Origin: Crossaster papposus
Taxonomy: Eukaryota; Echinodermata; Asteroidea; Velatida; Solasteridae
NCBI GenBank assembly: GCA_037893245.1
Contig: JBAIAA010000777.1
Span: forward strand, 248,001-312,000
Length of the DNA stretch: 64,000 nt
Direction of reading: 5' to 3'
Position 1 is the first letter of the stretch. Each line of letters opens with the position of its first letter. Made by a program: the position numbers and the translations under genes. Below the pieces are notes generated by a model. That model saw only the letters and a program-made list of their open reading frames with translations. It was not told the origin of the DNA and did no database searches. Shown one piece after another: positions 30,975 through 43,998 of the stretch.

Positions 30975-33285
30975 TGGTTCAAATGTCCCTTAAATTAATT
31001 GATAAGGGGTTAAACTTGCATTTGTATGCAAATTAGTCCAAAATATGATAAATAATATTTCTCCACTGTCACTTAAATTAATTGATCAGGGGTTAACCTT
31101 GCATTTGTATGCAAATTATATAAACAAATATATTAATTATTCAAAAATGTCTCAAATGTCCTCTAAATCATTTGTTAAGGGGTTAGCCTTGCATTTGTAA
31201 GCAAATAAGGTCAAAATATGATAATTATGCAAAATTTCTCCAATGTCCCTTAAATTAATTGATAAGGAGTTAGCCTTGCATTTGTATGCAATTTAGATCA
31301 AAATATATTCATATGACAAAATCATAATCTTTTCATAATTATCATATTTCGACTTAATTTTCATACAAATGCAAGGCTAACCCCTTATCAAATAATTTAG
31401 GGACTTTTGAGACATTTTTGCATAATTATTATACTTTGACCTAATTTGCATACAAATGCAAGGGACAGTGGGGAAATGTTTGCATAATTATAATATTTAA
31501 TACAAATACTTATGCATACAAATACTTATCGATTAATTTAAAGGATATTGGGAAATTTTGTAGAGAAAATCATATTGTTTGCATAATAATCTATTTTGAC
31601 CTAATTTGCATACAAATGCAAGGCTAACTCCTGATCAATCAATTTAGGGGTCATTGAAGACATTTTTGCATAATTTTTATATTTTGACCTAATTTGCATA
31701 CAAATGCAAGGCTAAGTCCTGATCAATCAATTAAGGGGTCATTGGAGACATTTTTGCATAATTTTTATATGTTGACCTTATTTGCATACAAATGCAAGGC
31801 TAACCCCTTATCAATTAATTTAAAAGACTTTTGAAACATTTTTGCATAATAATCATATTTTGACCTAATTTGCATACAAATGCAAGTCTAACCCCTTATC
31901 AATTAATTTAAGAGACATTTTAAACATGTTTGCATAATAATTTTGACCTAACTTGCAAACAAATGCAAGGCTAACCCATTATCAATTAATTTAAGGGACA
32001 TTTGAACATTTTTACTAAATAATGTTGCCCTTATTTGCATACAAATGCCAGGCTAACCCCTGATCAATTAATTTAAGGGACAGTGGAGAAATATTGGCGT
32101 AATTATTATATTTTGACCTAATTTGCATACAAATGCATATAAATTTAAGGGACAATTGAGACATGTTTGCATAATTATTATATTTTTAAATAGTTTGCAC
32201 ACTAATGCAAGGCTAACCCCTTATTACATAATTTAAGGGACATTGGAGACATTTTAAACTAATTTGCATACAAATGCAAGACTAACCCCTATATGCATAC
32301 AAATGCATACCAATTTAAGAGAAAATTAAGACATGCTTGCATAATTATCAGATTTTGACCTTATTTTTATACAAATACAAGGCTAACCCCTTATCAATTA
32401 ATTTAAAAGACATTTGAGACATGTTTGCATAATTATCATATTTTAACCTAATTTGAATACAAATGCAAGGCTAACCCCTTATCAATTAATTATGGATATT
32501 GCAATCATTTGTTGACAAAATCATATTGTTTGCATAATTATTATATTTTGACCTAATTTGCATACACTAATTTGCATACAAATGCAAGGCTAACCCCTGA
32601 TCAATCAATTTAGGGGTCATTGGAGAAATTTTTGCATCATTTTTATATTTTGACCTTATTTGCATACAAATGCAAGGCTAACCCCTTATCAATTAATTTA
32701 AAAGACTGAAACATTTTTGCATAATAATGTTGACCTAATTTGCATACAAATGCAAGGCTAACCCCTTATCAATTAATTTAAGAGACATTTGAAACATTTT
32801 TGCATAATAATTTTGACCTAATTTGCATACAAATGCAATGCTAACCCCTTATCAATTGATTTAGGGGACATTGGAGAAATGTTTGCATAATTATCATATT
32901 TTGACCTTATTTGCATACAAATGCAAGGCTAACCCCTTAACAAATGATTTAGGGGACATGGAGAAATGTTTGCATAATTATCATATTTTGACCTTATTTG
33001 CATACAAATGCAAGGCTAACCCCTTAACAAATGATTTAGGGGACATTTGAGACATTTTTGAATAATTAATATATTTGTTTATATAATTTGCATACAAATG
33101 CAAGGTTAACCCCTGATCAATTAATTTAAGTGACAGTGGAGAAATATTGGCGTAATTATTACATGTTGACCGTATTTGCATCAAAATACAAGGCTAACTC
33201 ATTATCAAATAATTTAAGGGACAGTGGAGAAATGTTTGCATAATTATTACATTTGGACCTAATTTGCATACAAAAAGTCAAATCA
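30975..33285. repeat. Satellite-like array, ~90-bp unit, with orientation switch and octamer motif
   Basis: More than twenty imperfect units carry 'atttgcatacaaatgcaagg', 'ctaaccccttatcaattaat', a 'ggacatttgagacatt'-type segment and 'tgcataattatcatattttg'. Units up to about 31310 are in the opposite orientation to those after about 31325. Each unit carries ATTTGCAT, the POU-factor octamer core. Unit lengths vary by indels. No gene is present. Confidence 0.92.
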
Positions 33286-33936
33286 TCGTGTCAAGGTGGC
33301 TTTGTGTGTGGTTTGAGAATAATGATGGTATTTACGAATATTTGTGTACATGTTTTTAGCATTTGTTGCGGGTATATGTACAATATTGTGTGCCAATATA
33401 TACATTTGTTTCGTGATTTACTGCGTTTACCATTTCCTGAGTAAACAACAAAAATCACAATTCTTTGCTGGGGACGCCATTTTCAATTTTTAAAGAATGG
33501 TCATTGTATCTATTGTGATTTAAACTCAAACATTTCTCAGCTTACGCGCTTAACCATTATTGTAATCAAAGAATGGTTATTGTGTTTATTGTGATTTAAA
33601 TTTTTAACGTTCCATGGCCTGTGTTAATTAAATCAGCGTCTTTTGTGAATTTGTAGCTATACTCTGTGGACGCCTACAGTAGTCGGGTTTGGCTGGAGGA
33701 TAGTCGAGTCTGCACCTAGTTGGCCCATGGAGCAATAAACTAGTATATTACTCCATGCTTGGAAGGGTCTGCTTTTTGGCTGGTAAATTTCCTATAGCTT
33801 TCTGGTGGTGGTCAATGATAGATTTTCAAATGCACCGCACTATTTTATTTTTGAATCGGGGGAGTAATATGATCTGACACCACGCCTTATATTATATTTT
33901 CGAGTTTTATTTCATTTATTATGTATAATTACCGTT

Positions 33937-36886
33937 ATGTGTATTGTTTTTGTCCTTGTTCTTGTCAGTTTGTTACCTGTTCAGGAGATCGACTACTTAG
34001 TGTATATCTGTTTTTACCTTAATTTCACATCTTTTGTAGACAATAATATTGATTTCGACCTAAACTATGATTTACCAGATATTAGATGTGATTATTATGA
34101 CCAGGATACTTTCCTGAATACATTCACTGCTAATACTACTAATGTTAAATTACTTCATATTAATGCTCGTAGTCTCATTACAAGTTTCAATAATATTTCT
34201 TATTATATTAATCTGTTAACCTTGGAGTTTTCAGTCATTGGTATTTCGGAGACATGGCTTAAGGATCTCAATGACCCCCTTATCCAGCTTCCTCACTATA
34301 ACATCGAAGGTTTTTGTAGATCTGATAAAAGAGGCGGTGGAGTGGCTTTTTATATCAATCAGAATTTATCTCATAAGGTTCGCAATGAAATGTGTGTATT
34401 TAATTCTGATATTGAAGCTTGTTTTATTGAGCTGGATAATATCCATACAACTAATGTTATTATTGGAATCATCTATAAACCCCTAATGCTATTCACGATA
34501 ATTTTATAACCTATTTTACACAAATACGAGCTCAAGTAAATAACAACAAAAAGTGTTATATGATGGGTGATTTTATTATTAATTTATTCAATTATAATTC
34601 TGATTGCAGTGTGACTAATTTTCTGAATATACTTAGCTCTTATTCTTTTTTCCCAACTATTAGTAAATCTACAAGAATAACAGATCATAGTTCCACTTTA
34701 ATTGATACTATTTTTACCAATAATTTCTCTAACCACTGTGCCGGAGTCTTAGTTACCGACTTAAGTGATCACTTGCCTGTGTTTTTGGTGGTAGCTAGTA
34801 TTAAACAACAGTTTAATACCGACTCCAATTTTAAACGTGACTTTTCTGACGATAACATTGAACAGTTTATTGTTGATCTTAATGAGACAGACTGGAGTCC
34901 CATAATAACTTATGATGTTAACGTAATGTACGATGTATTTATTGATCATGTTACGAAACTGTATAATCATCATTTTCCCCAAGTAGAAATCAATATTAAT
35001 TTTAACAAACATAAATCTTCTTGGTTAACAAATGGTATTTATAACTCTATAAGAAAACATAATTATTTATACAAACAGTATTTGAAAACATTCTATACAA
35101 AATAAAACCTGTTATACGAAATTTAGAAATAAACTCAATAGCTTGATTAAACTTGCTAAGAAAAACTATTTTAGTTTTAGATTTAACCACGAAAAATCGA
35201 ACATCAAAGGTATTTGGAAACTTATTAATTCCTTGCTAAACAAATCTCAATCTAAGCATAATCCATCTTGTTTTGTCTGTGATAATAATGAAGTCCACGG
35301 TGATAGAAATATAGCTGATACATTTAATAATTACTTTGTTAATATTGGTAATAATATTGCTAGTCAGCTTCCGACTCCTGATACAACTTTCGAGTTCTAC
35401 CTTAATGATAGATGTTCGAATTCTGTTTTCTTTATTCCCATTTTACAAGAAGAAATAGTAGATATTAATGTCCAGCAGTAAGGCACCAGGATGGGACTGT
35501 ATTAGTTCTATTGTACTAAACAAAAAGCTAAATATTCCTTGGCCAAGCCACTTGCCCTTATTGTTAACAAATCTATTACTTCAGGAATAATCCCTGATGG
35601 ATTAAAGATTGGCAAAGTCGTTCCCGGCTATATACACAAAAATGAAATAAGAATGAAATTGGAAATTACAGACCCATATCAATCTTGTCAATTTACAGTA
35701 AAGTGTTTGAGAAGAAGATTTTTAATCATCTCATATCATTTGTGGACAAAAATGGTATATTGTCTGATTCTCAATTTGGTTTTAGGAAAAATAGGTCCAC
35801 CGAGATGACTATAGTTCAGGTTGTTAATAAAATACTTGGTGCCATTGATAATAAGAAACTATCTATTGGAATTGTTTTGGACCTGTCAAAGGCTTTTGAC
35901 ACGGTTAATCACGACATCCTCATTCGGAAATTAGACCAGTATGGTATACGTGGTATTGCTTTGGAATGGTTTAAAAGTTATCTTTGTAATAGAAAGCAAT
36001 TTGTGTGTTACAATAATTCTGCCATCTCCATGGATCAATATATTTCATGTGGCGTACCTCAAGGTTCTGTGTTGGGCCCATTATTATTTCTTATTTACAT
36101 AAACGATATTTGTAATTCTTCGAAAATTATTTCATTTTGTTTATTTGCAGACGATACAAGTTTATTGTATGACCATAATGATATTAATACTGGTATTCAA
36201 AACTTAAATGTTAAACTTATTAAGGGTTGTTATCTAATAAATTATCTGTCAATCTCTTCAAAACAAATTATATTATTTTCAGTTCTGGTAATTGTAAATA
36301 TTCTCAAACTGTTCCTTTGGTATTAAATGGTATCATTCTTCAACAAGTTTCCAATACCAACCTTTTAGGTATTAACATTGATAGTCATTTAAGTTGGTCT
36401 AATCATATCAATACTTTGGCTACTAGTACTAAGGTCTCTAAAAAGATTGGTGTTATGAATCGATTGAAGCCGATTCTTCCCAGTAATGTTTTATTAACAT
36501 TGTATAATTCGTTCATACTTCCTTATTTAAATTATTCAGTTATTGTCTGGGGTGGCTCAATTTCTCAACATAATAAATTATTTCTCTTACAAAAAAGAGC
36601 TGTACGTATTATTTCTAAAGCGGGTTATTTAGATCACACAACTCCTCTATTTGCCCATTTGAACCTGCTTAAGTTGACTAATATTTATTATTTTAATCTT
36701 GGCATATTTATGTTTAAACTAATAAATAATTTATTACCCCATTGCTTTAATCATCTTTTCATTTTAACCTCAGATGTTCATTGTTATGTAACCAGAAGTA
36801 CATCTCGAAAACTGTTGTTTCAACATTTTAACCGTACATCTTTATTAAACAAAAATAGTCCCCAACAACGTGGAATCAAATTTTGA
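33937..36886 (+). pseudogene. LINE ORF2 (endonuclease + reverse transcriptase), block B
   Basis: Endonuclease part: LLHINARSL, GISETWLKD, RSDKRGGGVAFYI and IIGIIYKP. It is followed after a frameshift by GDFIINL and SDHLPVF. The GDFN catalytic Asn is Ile here. RT from 35685 has LDLSKAFDTVNHD, GVPQGSVLGPLLFLIYIND and FADDTSLL. Frameshifts near 34498, 35100, 35470 and 36240 break it. ORF1 and the 5' part are absent: the element meets the satellite array at about 33290. It is closest to the block A copy, sharing the deletion near 35090 and the RT frameshift. Confidence 0.88.
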
Positions 36887-37269
36887 AATAGTCTGACGGA
36901 TGTCAAGCAGTCTTGTTCTCTTCATATTTTTTGAAAACAAAATCAAACTTAACTTGCTGAATGATGGTAATTCATTTATTTATTATTTGGCCTGATCTCC
37001 TGTAAGTGTAATTGTTTATTGTAGTCCTTGTATGTTGTCCGTAGTTAATGTGTCTGGGTTGGGGTAAGGGTGGGGGATAGGGAAAGGAATAAAAGCTTCG
37101 GCTTCTTCTTTTTCCTCAATGTTGACATGTTCTTTTTTTCTACACTTAGTAGTTTAATTTTCACATTATCATTTAATTAACTGTTTGTATTTATATTGTG
37201 CTTACTTGTAATGATTGTTTTGTTGTTGCCAACATTGAAATACGTGTGTGAATAAACTTGAAACTTGAA
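36887..37269 (+). mobile_element. LINE 3' UTR and terminus, block B
   Basis: Almost identical to 8238-8620, ending in AATAAA and 'cttgaaacttgaa'. The flank 'taggaagcaaactgcgaatc' follows as in block A. Confidence 0.7.
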
Positions 37270-37673
37270 TAGGAAGCAAACTGCGAATCCGATTGGGCCT
37301 ACTGCAAGGTCCATCTAGCAGTCATTGTGTTAGAGAACAACATAGTCCAGCGAAAGGGCTATCTAGCCCAGCTATCCAGCGCACCGGGGCCAACCACCCT
37401 CAACGGTTCCCGAACCGAGTAAACATCAGTGGAGAGAAAATCGTCGCGAAATTTCGGTGAGATACAAGTTGGTACAAAAACAAACAAAAATGTGTCTTCA
37501 AAAAAAAATAGAAAAAATAATAATAAGAGAATTGTCGCTTTTGCCGTTTTGGACGCGATGCGTCTAAAGCAGAGAGCTAAAGTAATTTAATATAGCTCTA
37601 TAGTCTGAAGTGACTGTTTTGAAAAAAATAATGTGTAGCGCCCTCAAAAGTCGAGGCGCGAATAGTTTTAGTA

Positions 37674-37777
37674 ATGGCGGCGCCCTTGGCCTGTTTATAT
37701 GATTATGAAACAGCTGTAATTTGTAAGGAACTTTTTATTTCGCTGTTTTATTTGGAGTTGAAAAGGCAACGTCAAAG
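37674..37777 (+). CDS. Putative first coding exon, copy B
   Basis: Same 34-codon frame and donor (AAAG|GTAAAA) as 9033-9136, with Ile for Leu in the hydrophobic stretch. Function unknown. Confidence 0.4.
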
Positions 37778-37921
37778 GTAAAAAAATGTGCCTGTGCAGT
37801 ATAGAGAAAGTTTGTTTTATAAAAGACGCATGTCTTTGATGTATGTAGGCTAGTATAGGTCAAAGAAACATGTTTTGGACGGTGTGTACAGTCACTCATC
37901 AAGGAACAGTCAGTACAGTTG

Positions 37922-38908
37922 TTTTCCTAGTTCCGGATTTTTCCTAGTTCCGGATCGCTTCAAATAAAAACCTACCTCTTATGGCTTGGTCTCCAATACT
38001 ATTGTTTTAGATGAAGTGCATTTTGAGAAGAAACATACAAGCTTTTTGTTACATAAATATCTTTTCAATAAAATATCCAGAAAAGGAATTTTGGCTAGAT
38101 TTTCGACTCGTACTTTGACATGTTTGGACGGTTTGTAGAAATCACGGGAGCCGCAAAACCACGAACAAATATACTGCGACATGTCACTCAAAACGTTTGA
38201 TTTCATTTATGCCATTTTGTAGTCTACAGTTGTATAAAACTCATGCATCGATTATTTGTTGAGTAAAAATAAGTCTAAAAGTCTCCAGTATTAAAAAATC
38301 TGCCAAAGACTGAACGTATATCTTTTCCTAGTTCCGGATCGCGCGTAAAATACATGCATCAACTACACGCGCGCAAGCGTTTTCATATGACGTGTTCTGC
38401 GATGGGCCTGCGATGTGATCGGTCAATGTTTATCGGCTCGTTGCCGCGCGCGCCACACACGTACCGGTCGCGCACGCTACACGGACAAAACATTTCAAAA
38501 CATTTCCTTGCTTGGACCTTGCAAGTCTTCTTTTTGAACTTGATTTGAAGTGGAAGTATTTGAAATGTATTTTAAACTGTATTTATATAAAATAATGAAT
38601 ACTTTATCAGAAATATAGGCTTTATTCGGGTTGGTTCTAGCGTGATTATTTTTCATGTACGAAGCAGTTTTTTATCCGATCCGGAATTGGTTGAACCGAT
38701 CCGCAACTAGGAAAAGTGGTGTCAGTATATTTGACGTCGTATTTTCACATTAAAAAGAGCATAAATATCGAAACAAAAACTGTAGTTTCTCTATCACTTT
38801 AGGTAAACTACTAAACCTATTTCATTTGAATTTCGAGGATTAGACTTTCGAGGATTAGACTTGCCGAAAACAGCCTGAATTGTTTTTGCGATCCGGAACT
38901 AGGAAAAC
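37922..38908. mobile_element. Non-autonomous TIR element, copy B
   Basis: Same layout as 9270-10234: two tandem motifs at the left and an inverted motif 'gatccggaactaggaaaac' at the right. It has a 17-bp tandem duplication ('gaggattagactt' twice) near 38836-38864, absent from copy A. Confidence 0.6.
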
Positions 38909-39695
38909 GTCTGTATAATAACCACCGACAACACATCTGCACATGACTATCTTTCGTTCGATGGGCAACCTACCGCGCGCTTTTTACGTTCTGTGCACAT
39001 ACCGGGCAACGCGCTTAACACAAAATGGGCCTAAAAGTCTTTATTTGAGGGTATCAAGATTGGCACTGGATATGCTTAATCTATATGGTATAACCTATGA
39101 CAGTTTCTTTCAAATCGATAAATGCTTTCATATAATTATTTGACTGGAACAGTTCGGGTGTGTACGAATTCCCAAATTCCCTAGTACATGCTATAGTACC
39201 GAGGGCTAAATTTGCCCATAGTTAGAATTTTAGTCAGGCGCCGCGAAATCACGAAATCTCCCTGTAGTTTTAAATAGGACCTGGCGGTCTATGTGTTTAT
39301 ATGTCTGTGAGTATAATCCACTACAGCACAGTGCACGAAACAGGTAACAGCTGTTGACTTTGCTCAACAATGACTACGTGCATTTGAATCGGCGAACATT
39401 GCTCAACATTTTGAGGCCTGATTTTCTCACTTTTTTGAAAGGTAAGAATACACTGATACTGTTAGTGCCTACTGGGGACAAGCAGCATTTTTGTAAGTGG
39501 CCGTTTTCCGTGACATTTTTGGGAAAAAGTGTGGGAGGTCATGCCGGGATCGATGTGCACACATTTTGTACAGCGATCCAAAGGACTCTTGCTTGGACCC
39601 TATATCACCCGACATATCCACATGTTGAAAAAGGTGATTTTAGGGTCCAAGTTACTCTGACTAATGTTTGCCCAAAGCAACATCCAATTTCACCC

Positions 39696-39978
39696 TCAAA
39701 ACGGCCACAAAAGTACTCGATTAGCCATCTGAGATGCAAGTACACATCGACGAATAAGATTGTGGTACTAAGGTTTACTAGTCTGGCAAAAATGGTCGAA
39801 ATTATAAAAATGCCAATTCTGTACACTGTTTGACTCGTAACCCTCCGGTCTTCGACCGTCGGGAGGATGGTGGGTTACGATTATCGCAACTACCTCAAAA
39901 CGGCCACAAAAGTACTTGATTAGCCATCTGAGATGCAAGTACACATCGACGAATAAGATTGTGGTACTAAGGTTTACT
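39696..39978. repeat. ~83-bp direct repeat flanking a small hairpin
   Basis: 'ctcaaaacggccacaaaagt' through 'ggtactaaggttta' occurs at 39696-39780 and again at 39893-39978. Between them 'tcgtaaccctcc' and its complement 'gggttacga' form a hairpin at 39834-39879. The 159-codon frame across here is judged spurious. Confidence 0.75.
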
Positions 39979-40094
39979 TACGATTCTGATGAAAAGTGAA
40001 ATTTCAAGGTTAATTCCGCAAGCTGCAACAGACACTTTGTTCTTGAAAAATAGTGCATGCCGACCGTACCACTATAGTTGATACTGAAGTAAGA

Positions 40095-40335
40095 ATATGT
40101 AAGTAGAATCACCAAAATAAACTTTTCCAAAAAATAATAATAATAATTATACCCAAACTTAGAAATAAATATATTACGTGGCAGGGATTAACGATTTATG
40201 CAAATTATCCAATTTCCACCACTTGGATTTTTTGAGATTTTTAGTATGTCATTCTAGGGACCTTATAGAAGTGCACTGTGGTGAAAAATATTCTATTGCA
40301 ATTTGTGTGAGGTCAAAACTTATTTTCCTTGGACT
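40095..40335. repeat. Dispersed repeat, inverted copy at 50712-50945
   Basis: 'ccctgccatgtaatat'-type and 'aagtgcactgtggtg' sequences match the reverse complement of 50712-50945. The match ends at 'ttggacta', where the putative LTR begins. Confidence 0.7.
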
Positions 40336-40340
40336 ATTAT

Positions 40341-40766
40341 TGTGATTTGGAATAATACATGGAGGAGTGGTTTATGACCAATCAGGGTATTGCAAAGGAC
40401 ATTTTGTTATGAGGCGCTAGCTTCACGCGTAATGTACGCGCCCAAACCGCTATAAAAGACGAGCCAAATCAGTGCTCGGGGTTCAGAGATTCAGATCGAT
40501 GTTCAGGTCGTGACTGGTTCTGGCCCGGTAGACCTAGTCCACGGAGCGCGTCTTACTCGACGTTCGATTGCAATACACATTGACGCTCCGTCTCATTGTT
40601 ACACACATAGACATTTGGTTTATGCGCATTAGGCATAGTGTGTGCTTGTAGTATTGGAAGCATCGAACAGATAATAAAACTGTTATTATTCTTTGAAGCC
40701 ACAGCACGATCTCTCCAGTCTCTTTAGTCATTTAGTACTCGTACCAGTATTTTCACGCCCGTTACA
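40341..40766 (+). mobile_element. Probable solo LTR
   Basis: It starts TGTGATTT and ends GTTACA. It has a TATA box ('ctataaaagacg', about 40451) and a poly(A) signal AATAAA (about 40673) in the right order and spacing for an LTR with U3, R and U5. It sits at the edge of a dispersed repeat. No perfect target duplication and no internal gag/pol were found. Confidence 0.4.
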
Positions 40767-41456
40767 ATATATAAGTTTATAACACCTCACCCATGCCATG
40801 GAGGTTTCCTACCTTCATGCCTCACCCAAAGATTCGGCTTGGTTTGGATACTTTAAAATTATAATCTAAATACAGTTTAAATGAATTATAATCTAAATAC
40901 ATGTACAGTTAAAATGAACTTTTATTTCAATCCAGCTCCGTAGCGCTGGCTCTTTGAAACAATACCCGCTACGATCAGTGCGCTACGCTCATTGCGCACA
41001 TCAGCATACATTTACACACAAATACAGCGCCATGGGTACTACTTTGGTTGCTAATGGTATAGCACCATGGTTGCTACGGATATAGTACTTTTGGTCGTGC
41101 ACAGAAAGATAGTAAAAATAGAAAATACCATGTGACTAGCTCTCGGTCAATCAAGACACCGATTCTTTGGGTATACTCATGCATTTTTATGCAATCAAAA
41201 AAATATATGATGGTTAAAATAATAAATTGTACACAGAAACAAGAAAAATTGTCAAAGGAACAAGAAAAATTGTCGAAAATTACCCTATGTACAGAACACC
41301 CTGTTCGTATCAACTGAATACTTTCCTTATCAGGACGACCTACGAATTTTCCGTATACATTTTGTATTTACCTGACCTTTTCTGTTTGTGTTTTCTATTC
41401 ATGTAATTTAGTGTCATACTACTAGCTGTACGTGATAACCCCATCGTTTGTCAGTC

Positions 41457-41588
41457 ATGTCTGCAACCGAGGTATTTGACGTTTGTGTCGTCGGGGCAGG
41501 TTTGTGGGGCAGTGCAGCCGCCAAATATTGCTGAGTGGCCTGGTATCTTGGTTTGCCTTATTGGACCCAGCGAACCAGTCACGAAGAG
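41457..41588 (+). pseudogene. FAD-dependent oxidoreductase exon 1, frameshifted
   Basis: ATG at 41457 encodes MSATEVFDVCVVGAGLWGSA with the Rossmann GxGxxG-type FAD-binding motif. The frame then hits TGA at 41532. A one-base shift restores VCLIGPSEPVTKR, the expected continuation, up to an AAGAG|GTATGA donor. It belongs to the DAO-superfamily sarcosine/pipecolate oxidase-like enzymes, which oxidise N-methyl or cyclic amino acids. The +1 shift makes this exon non-functional unless it is a sequencing error. Confidence 0.75.
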
Positions 41589-41614
41589 GTATGATTTTTG
41601 TTTCCCACTCGGGA

Positions 41615-41977
41615 TTTAAAGGTAGGATACACCATTTGCGAAATCGCAACATTTTACTACCGAATTATTAGGAAATATCCCACTTATTTGTAGGTAAATA
41701 ATGATTGTAGGCATCCAGCAAATAGATTGTGCTAGATATCCTTTAATTGTTCTGAAAAATTGAATTATATATATTAAAAAAAACACAGGAACAATATAAG
41801 AACTACTGCCTGACGCCGGTTGAAAACGAGTATTGTTTTTCTTGCTTTTCTCAGCATCCATGATTGTAAAACTCCGGACAAGTCAGTTAAACAATGTTTA
41901 CTATAAAATACAACCCTCCAAAATGTACCCATTCTTGATAATTCAAGCAATTGCTGATGGTGTATCCTACCTTTAAA
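41615..41977. mobile_element. MITE family E, complete, in the oxidoreductase intron
   Basis: 'tttaaaggtaggatacacca' at the left, 'tggtgtatcctacctttaaa' at the right. It lies 26 bp after the exon 1 donor. Confidence 0.88.
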
Positions 41978-42373
41978 ATCTTTTGAAGGGCACATTGTTC
42001 AAATATATCCAAGACATCCAAAATGTTTTACTTATTGTCAGTTGTACATTTGTATTGTTTGAAAGCAGCAAAAGTTCTCAAAAATCTAAAGAAAAGTGCT
42101 TGACAACTAACCTGACGAACGTTTAGTTCTGTGAATGATATTTATTCCAAGAAAATAATATTCTTAGATTTCGATATTGAACCAATTGGGACTCTGGGAC
42201 ACATCTTTAGACTACTTCAAATTCTTCAAAATGACGCATGCCAGAGAAATAATTTCACAGGGAGTTTATAGGGTCATTAATATGTTTACATAATTTGGTG
42301 CGAGTTCTAGTACTACAACACTGAATGAATAATTTCAATTATATTTTCTGGTTTTTTTAAAGAATTTTGAAAG

Positions 42374-42494
42374 CCGGTATTCGGTGCCCATTATGATGAG
42401 GGACGAGTATTTAGTGGAATCAACAGAAGTTTTGAATCGGGAGAACTTGGCAGACGAGCAGCTCAAAGGTTCAGTGATATCGAACGAATGACAG
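42374..42494 (+). pseudogene. FAD oxidoreductase exon 2 with 4-nt deletion
   Basis: It encodes VFGAHYDEGRVFSGINRSFE and RRAAQRFSDIERMTG but lacks four bases ('tctg') present in the duplicate at 11808-11932. The exon is 121 nt instead of 125 and out of phase with exon 1. Splice sites are kept. Confidence 0.78.
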
Positions 42495-43842
42495 GTAAGA
42501 TAGAAATGCACGCACGTGTGAATGCATGTGCGGATATTTCACGCGTACTGTGAACCTGTGAACCATTGACGTCCACAGGATACAGATTGTAGACTTGCGC
42601 ACGCCCAAAGTCCGTTTTGTCATTTTTGCAAGATCTTTAGAGGAAAAATGGGGTGAGGATTATCTTTTTTTTAAATGAAGAGGAACTCTTTGAGAAGCCC
42701 AGAATCAAAATTTGAGTTTAAAACAAGTTTCTGGAAGTGAGAAAAGTGAGTATTTCGACATTTTCCCAACTACACAAATACAAAGGAATAGGTAGGACTG
42801 TGTTGTTTTTTGTCGTCACTTTTTCTCAAAAATGTTGGTCATCTGAAAAATCATATCAGAGTTTTCAATTGTGGAGTGGCCTCGTGGCCAGGAGCATTGA
42901 ATTCGTGGTCTGCTGGTAATTCTGCAGGTTGTGGGTTCAACTGCTGTGGGAGACCTACTACCCGCTGGGTTGCAACTTGATGTAACGGCAAAGTCTCAAG
43001 TCGTGGTGCTTCAGAAGATGACAGGGACAGGCTCCGTGGCATGCCTTCCTTACACGTCTATGAGGGAGAAACGGACTTAGGACAAGACTGCTACATTTTG
43101 CCACCGATTCAGTAACCAAACGGTAAATATTGCCATGTATATGTGACTAATGAACGTAATCAATAAGAGAACAGGCCATTAGATAATCTAGCTGGATTTT
43201 GACACATCTTTATGAGTAAACACATGCACTCCTCCTATGTCTAGCCTAGTCTGGTTCCTAGACTTCATAATGGTGTCCAGTAACCTGCAGCGAATCTTGC
43301 GTACCTCAGGGGACATCCCTCCTGAGATATGCAAATGATATGCATGACGTGTATATGTCTGAATCCCGCCTCGTAAATTCAAAATCACAACGGTAATGTT
43401 TGTGCGCAACCAACCTATAGATTGCAAAATGGAAATAGGCATGGAGCTATGAATGTGCAATTTTAGTAATATGAGCTTCGATTCTTACTAAATTTGAATT
43501 CTGAATTCTTACTGAATTCTTACTAAATTAATCTCTGGCAAATACCAATAAATATTGCTCAGACTCGACCATTTGACTTACGACTCAGACTCGGACTCTA
43601 CCTGTTTGATTCAGGACTCGCACTCAAGACTCGACAGTGGTGACTGGAACTCTAACTCCGAGTCTGACTCAATGTTTGGTGACTCAAACCCAAGTCTCCC
43701 CTAACTCACTTGCTGCAACCGAGCGAGAGGAGAACTTGTGCTTGGAGTCAGATGAACATTTGTTAGTCCCACTGAAAACACCATACTATTCATATTGAAG
43801 ACATGTAGCTAAATTTTGTTTCTTTCCCCCTATGTTTTGTAG
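42495..43842. other. Oxidoreductase intron / missing middle exons
   Basis: The family has about 190 residues between exon 2 and the 43843 exon; none were recognised here. The interval holds a tRNA-like SINE (42868-43045) and a degenerate GACTC-rich tract (43565-43700). Confidence 0.5.
42868..43045 (+). mobile_element. Degenerate tRNA-derived SINE
   Basis: 'gagtggcctcgtggccagga' (box A-like) and 'gcaggttgtgggttcaactg' (box B-like) on the plus strand. A related, minus-strand copy is at 44405-44785. Confidence 0.5.
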
Positions 43843-43986
43843 GTAAGTGGTACCTGAAAATAGGTCACGATAAAGTGAGTGAGAAAGATTTGACAACTAA
43901 GGAGCAAATGAAGGCCTGGTCCCTTGGTCATGGTGATCAACCAACGTCAGATAGACTCCTGCAGTGCCTACAAGGCATAATTCCTG
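43843..43986 (+). CDS. FAD oxidoreductase penultimate exon, intact
   Basis: The acceptor is TTGTAG|GT and the donor CCTG|GTAGGT, 144 nt in frame. It encodes GKWYLKIGHDKVSEKDLTTK, MKAWSLGHGDQPTSD and LLQCLQGIIPG, matching the region before the C-terminal FAD-binding segment of sarcosine-oxidase-like enzymes. This exon alone shows no damage. Confidence 0.72.
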
Positions 43987-43998
43987 GTAGGTGATCCG

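Noticed and set aside
30975..33285. CRISPR-like regular array
   Set aside because: Units vary in length and sequence, have no repeat/spacer alternation, and the genome is eukaryotic; it is a satellite-like repeat.
39354..39833. 159-codon ORF
   Set aside because: It runs through an 83-bp direct repeat and block B flank, has no recognisable motif, and its start is in DNA that differs from block A only by repeats.
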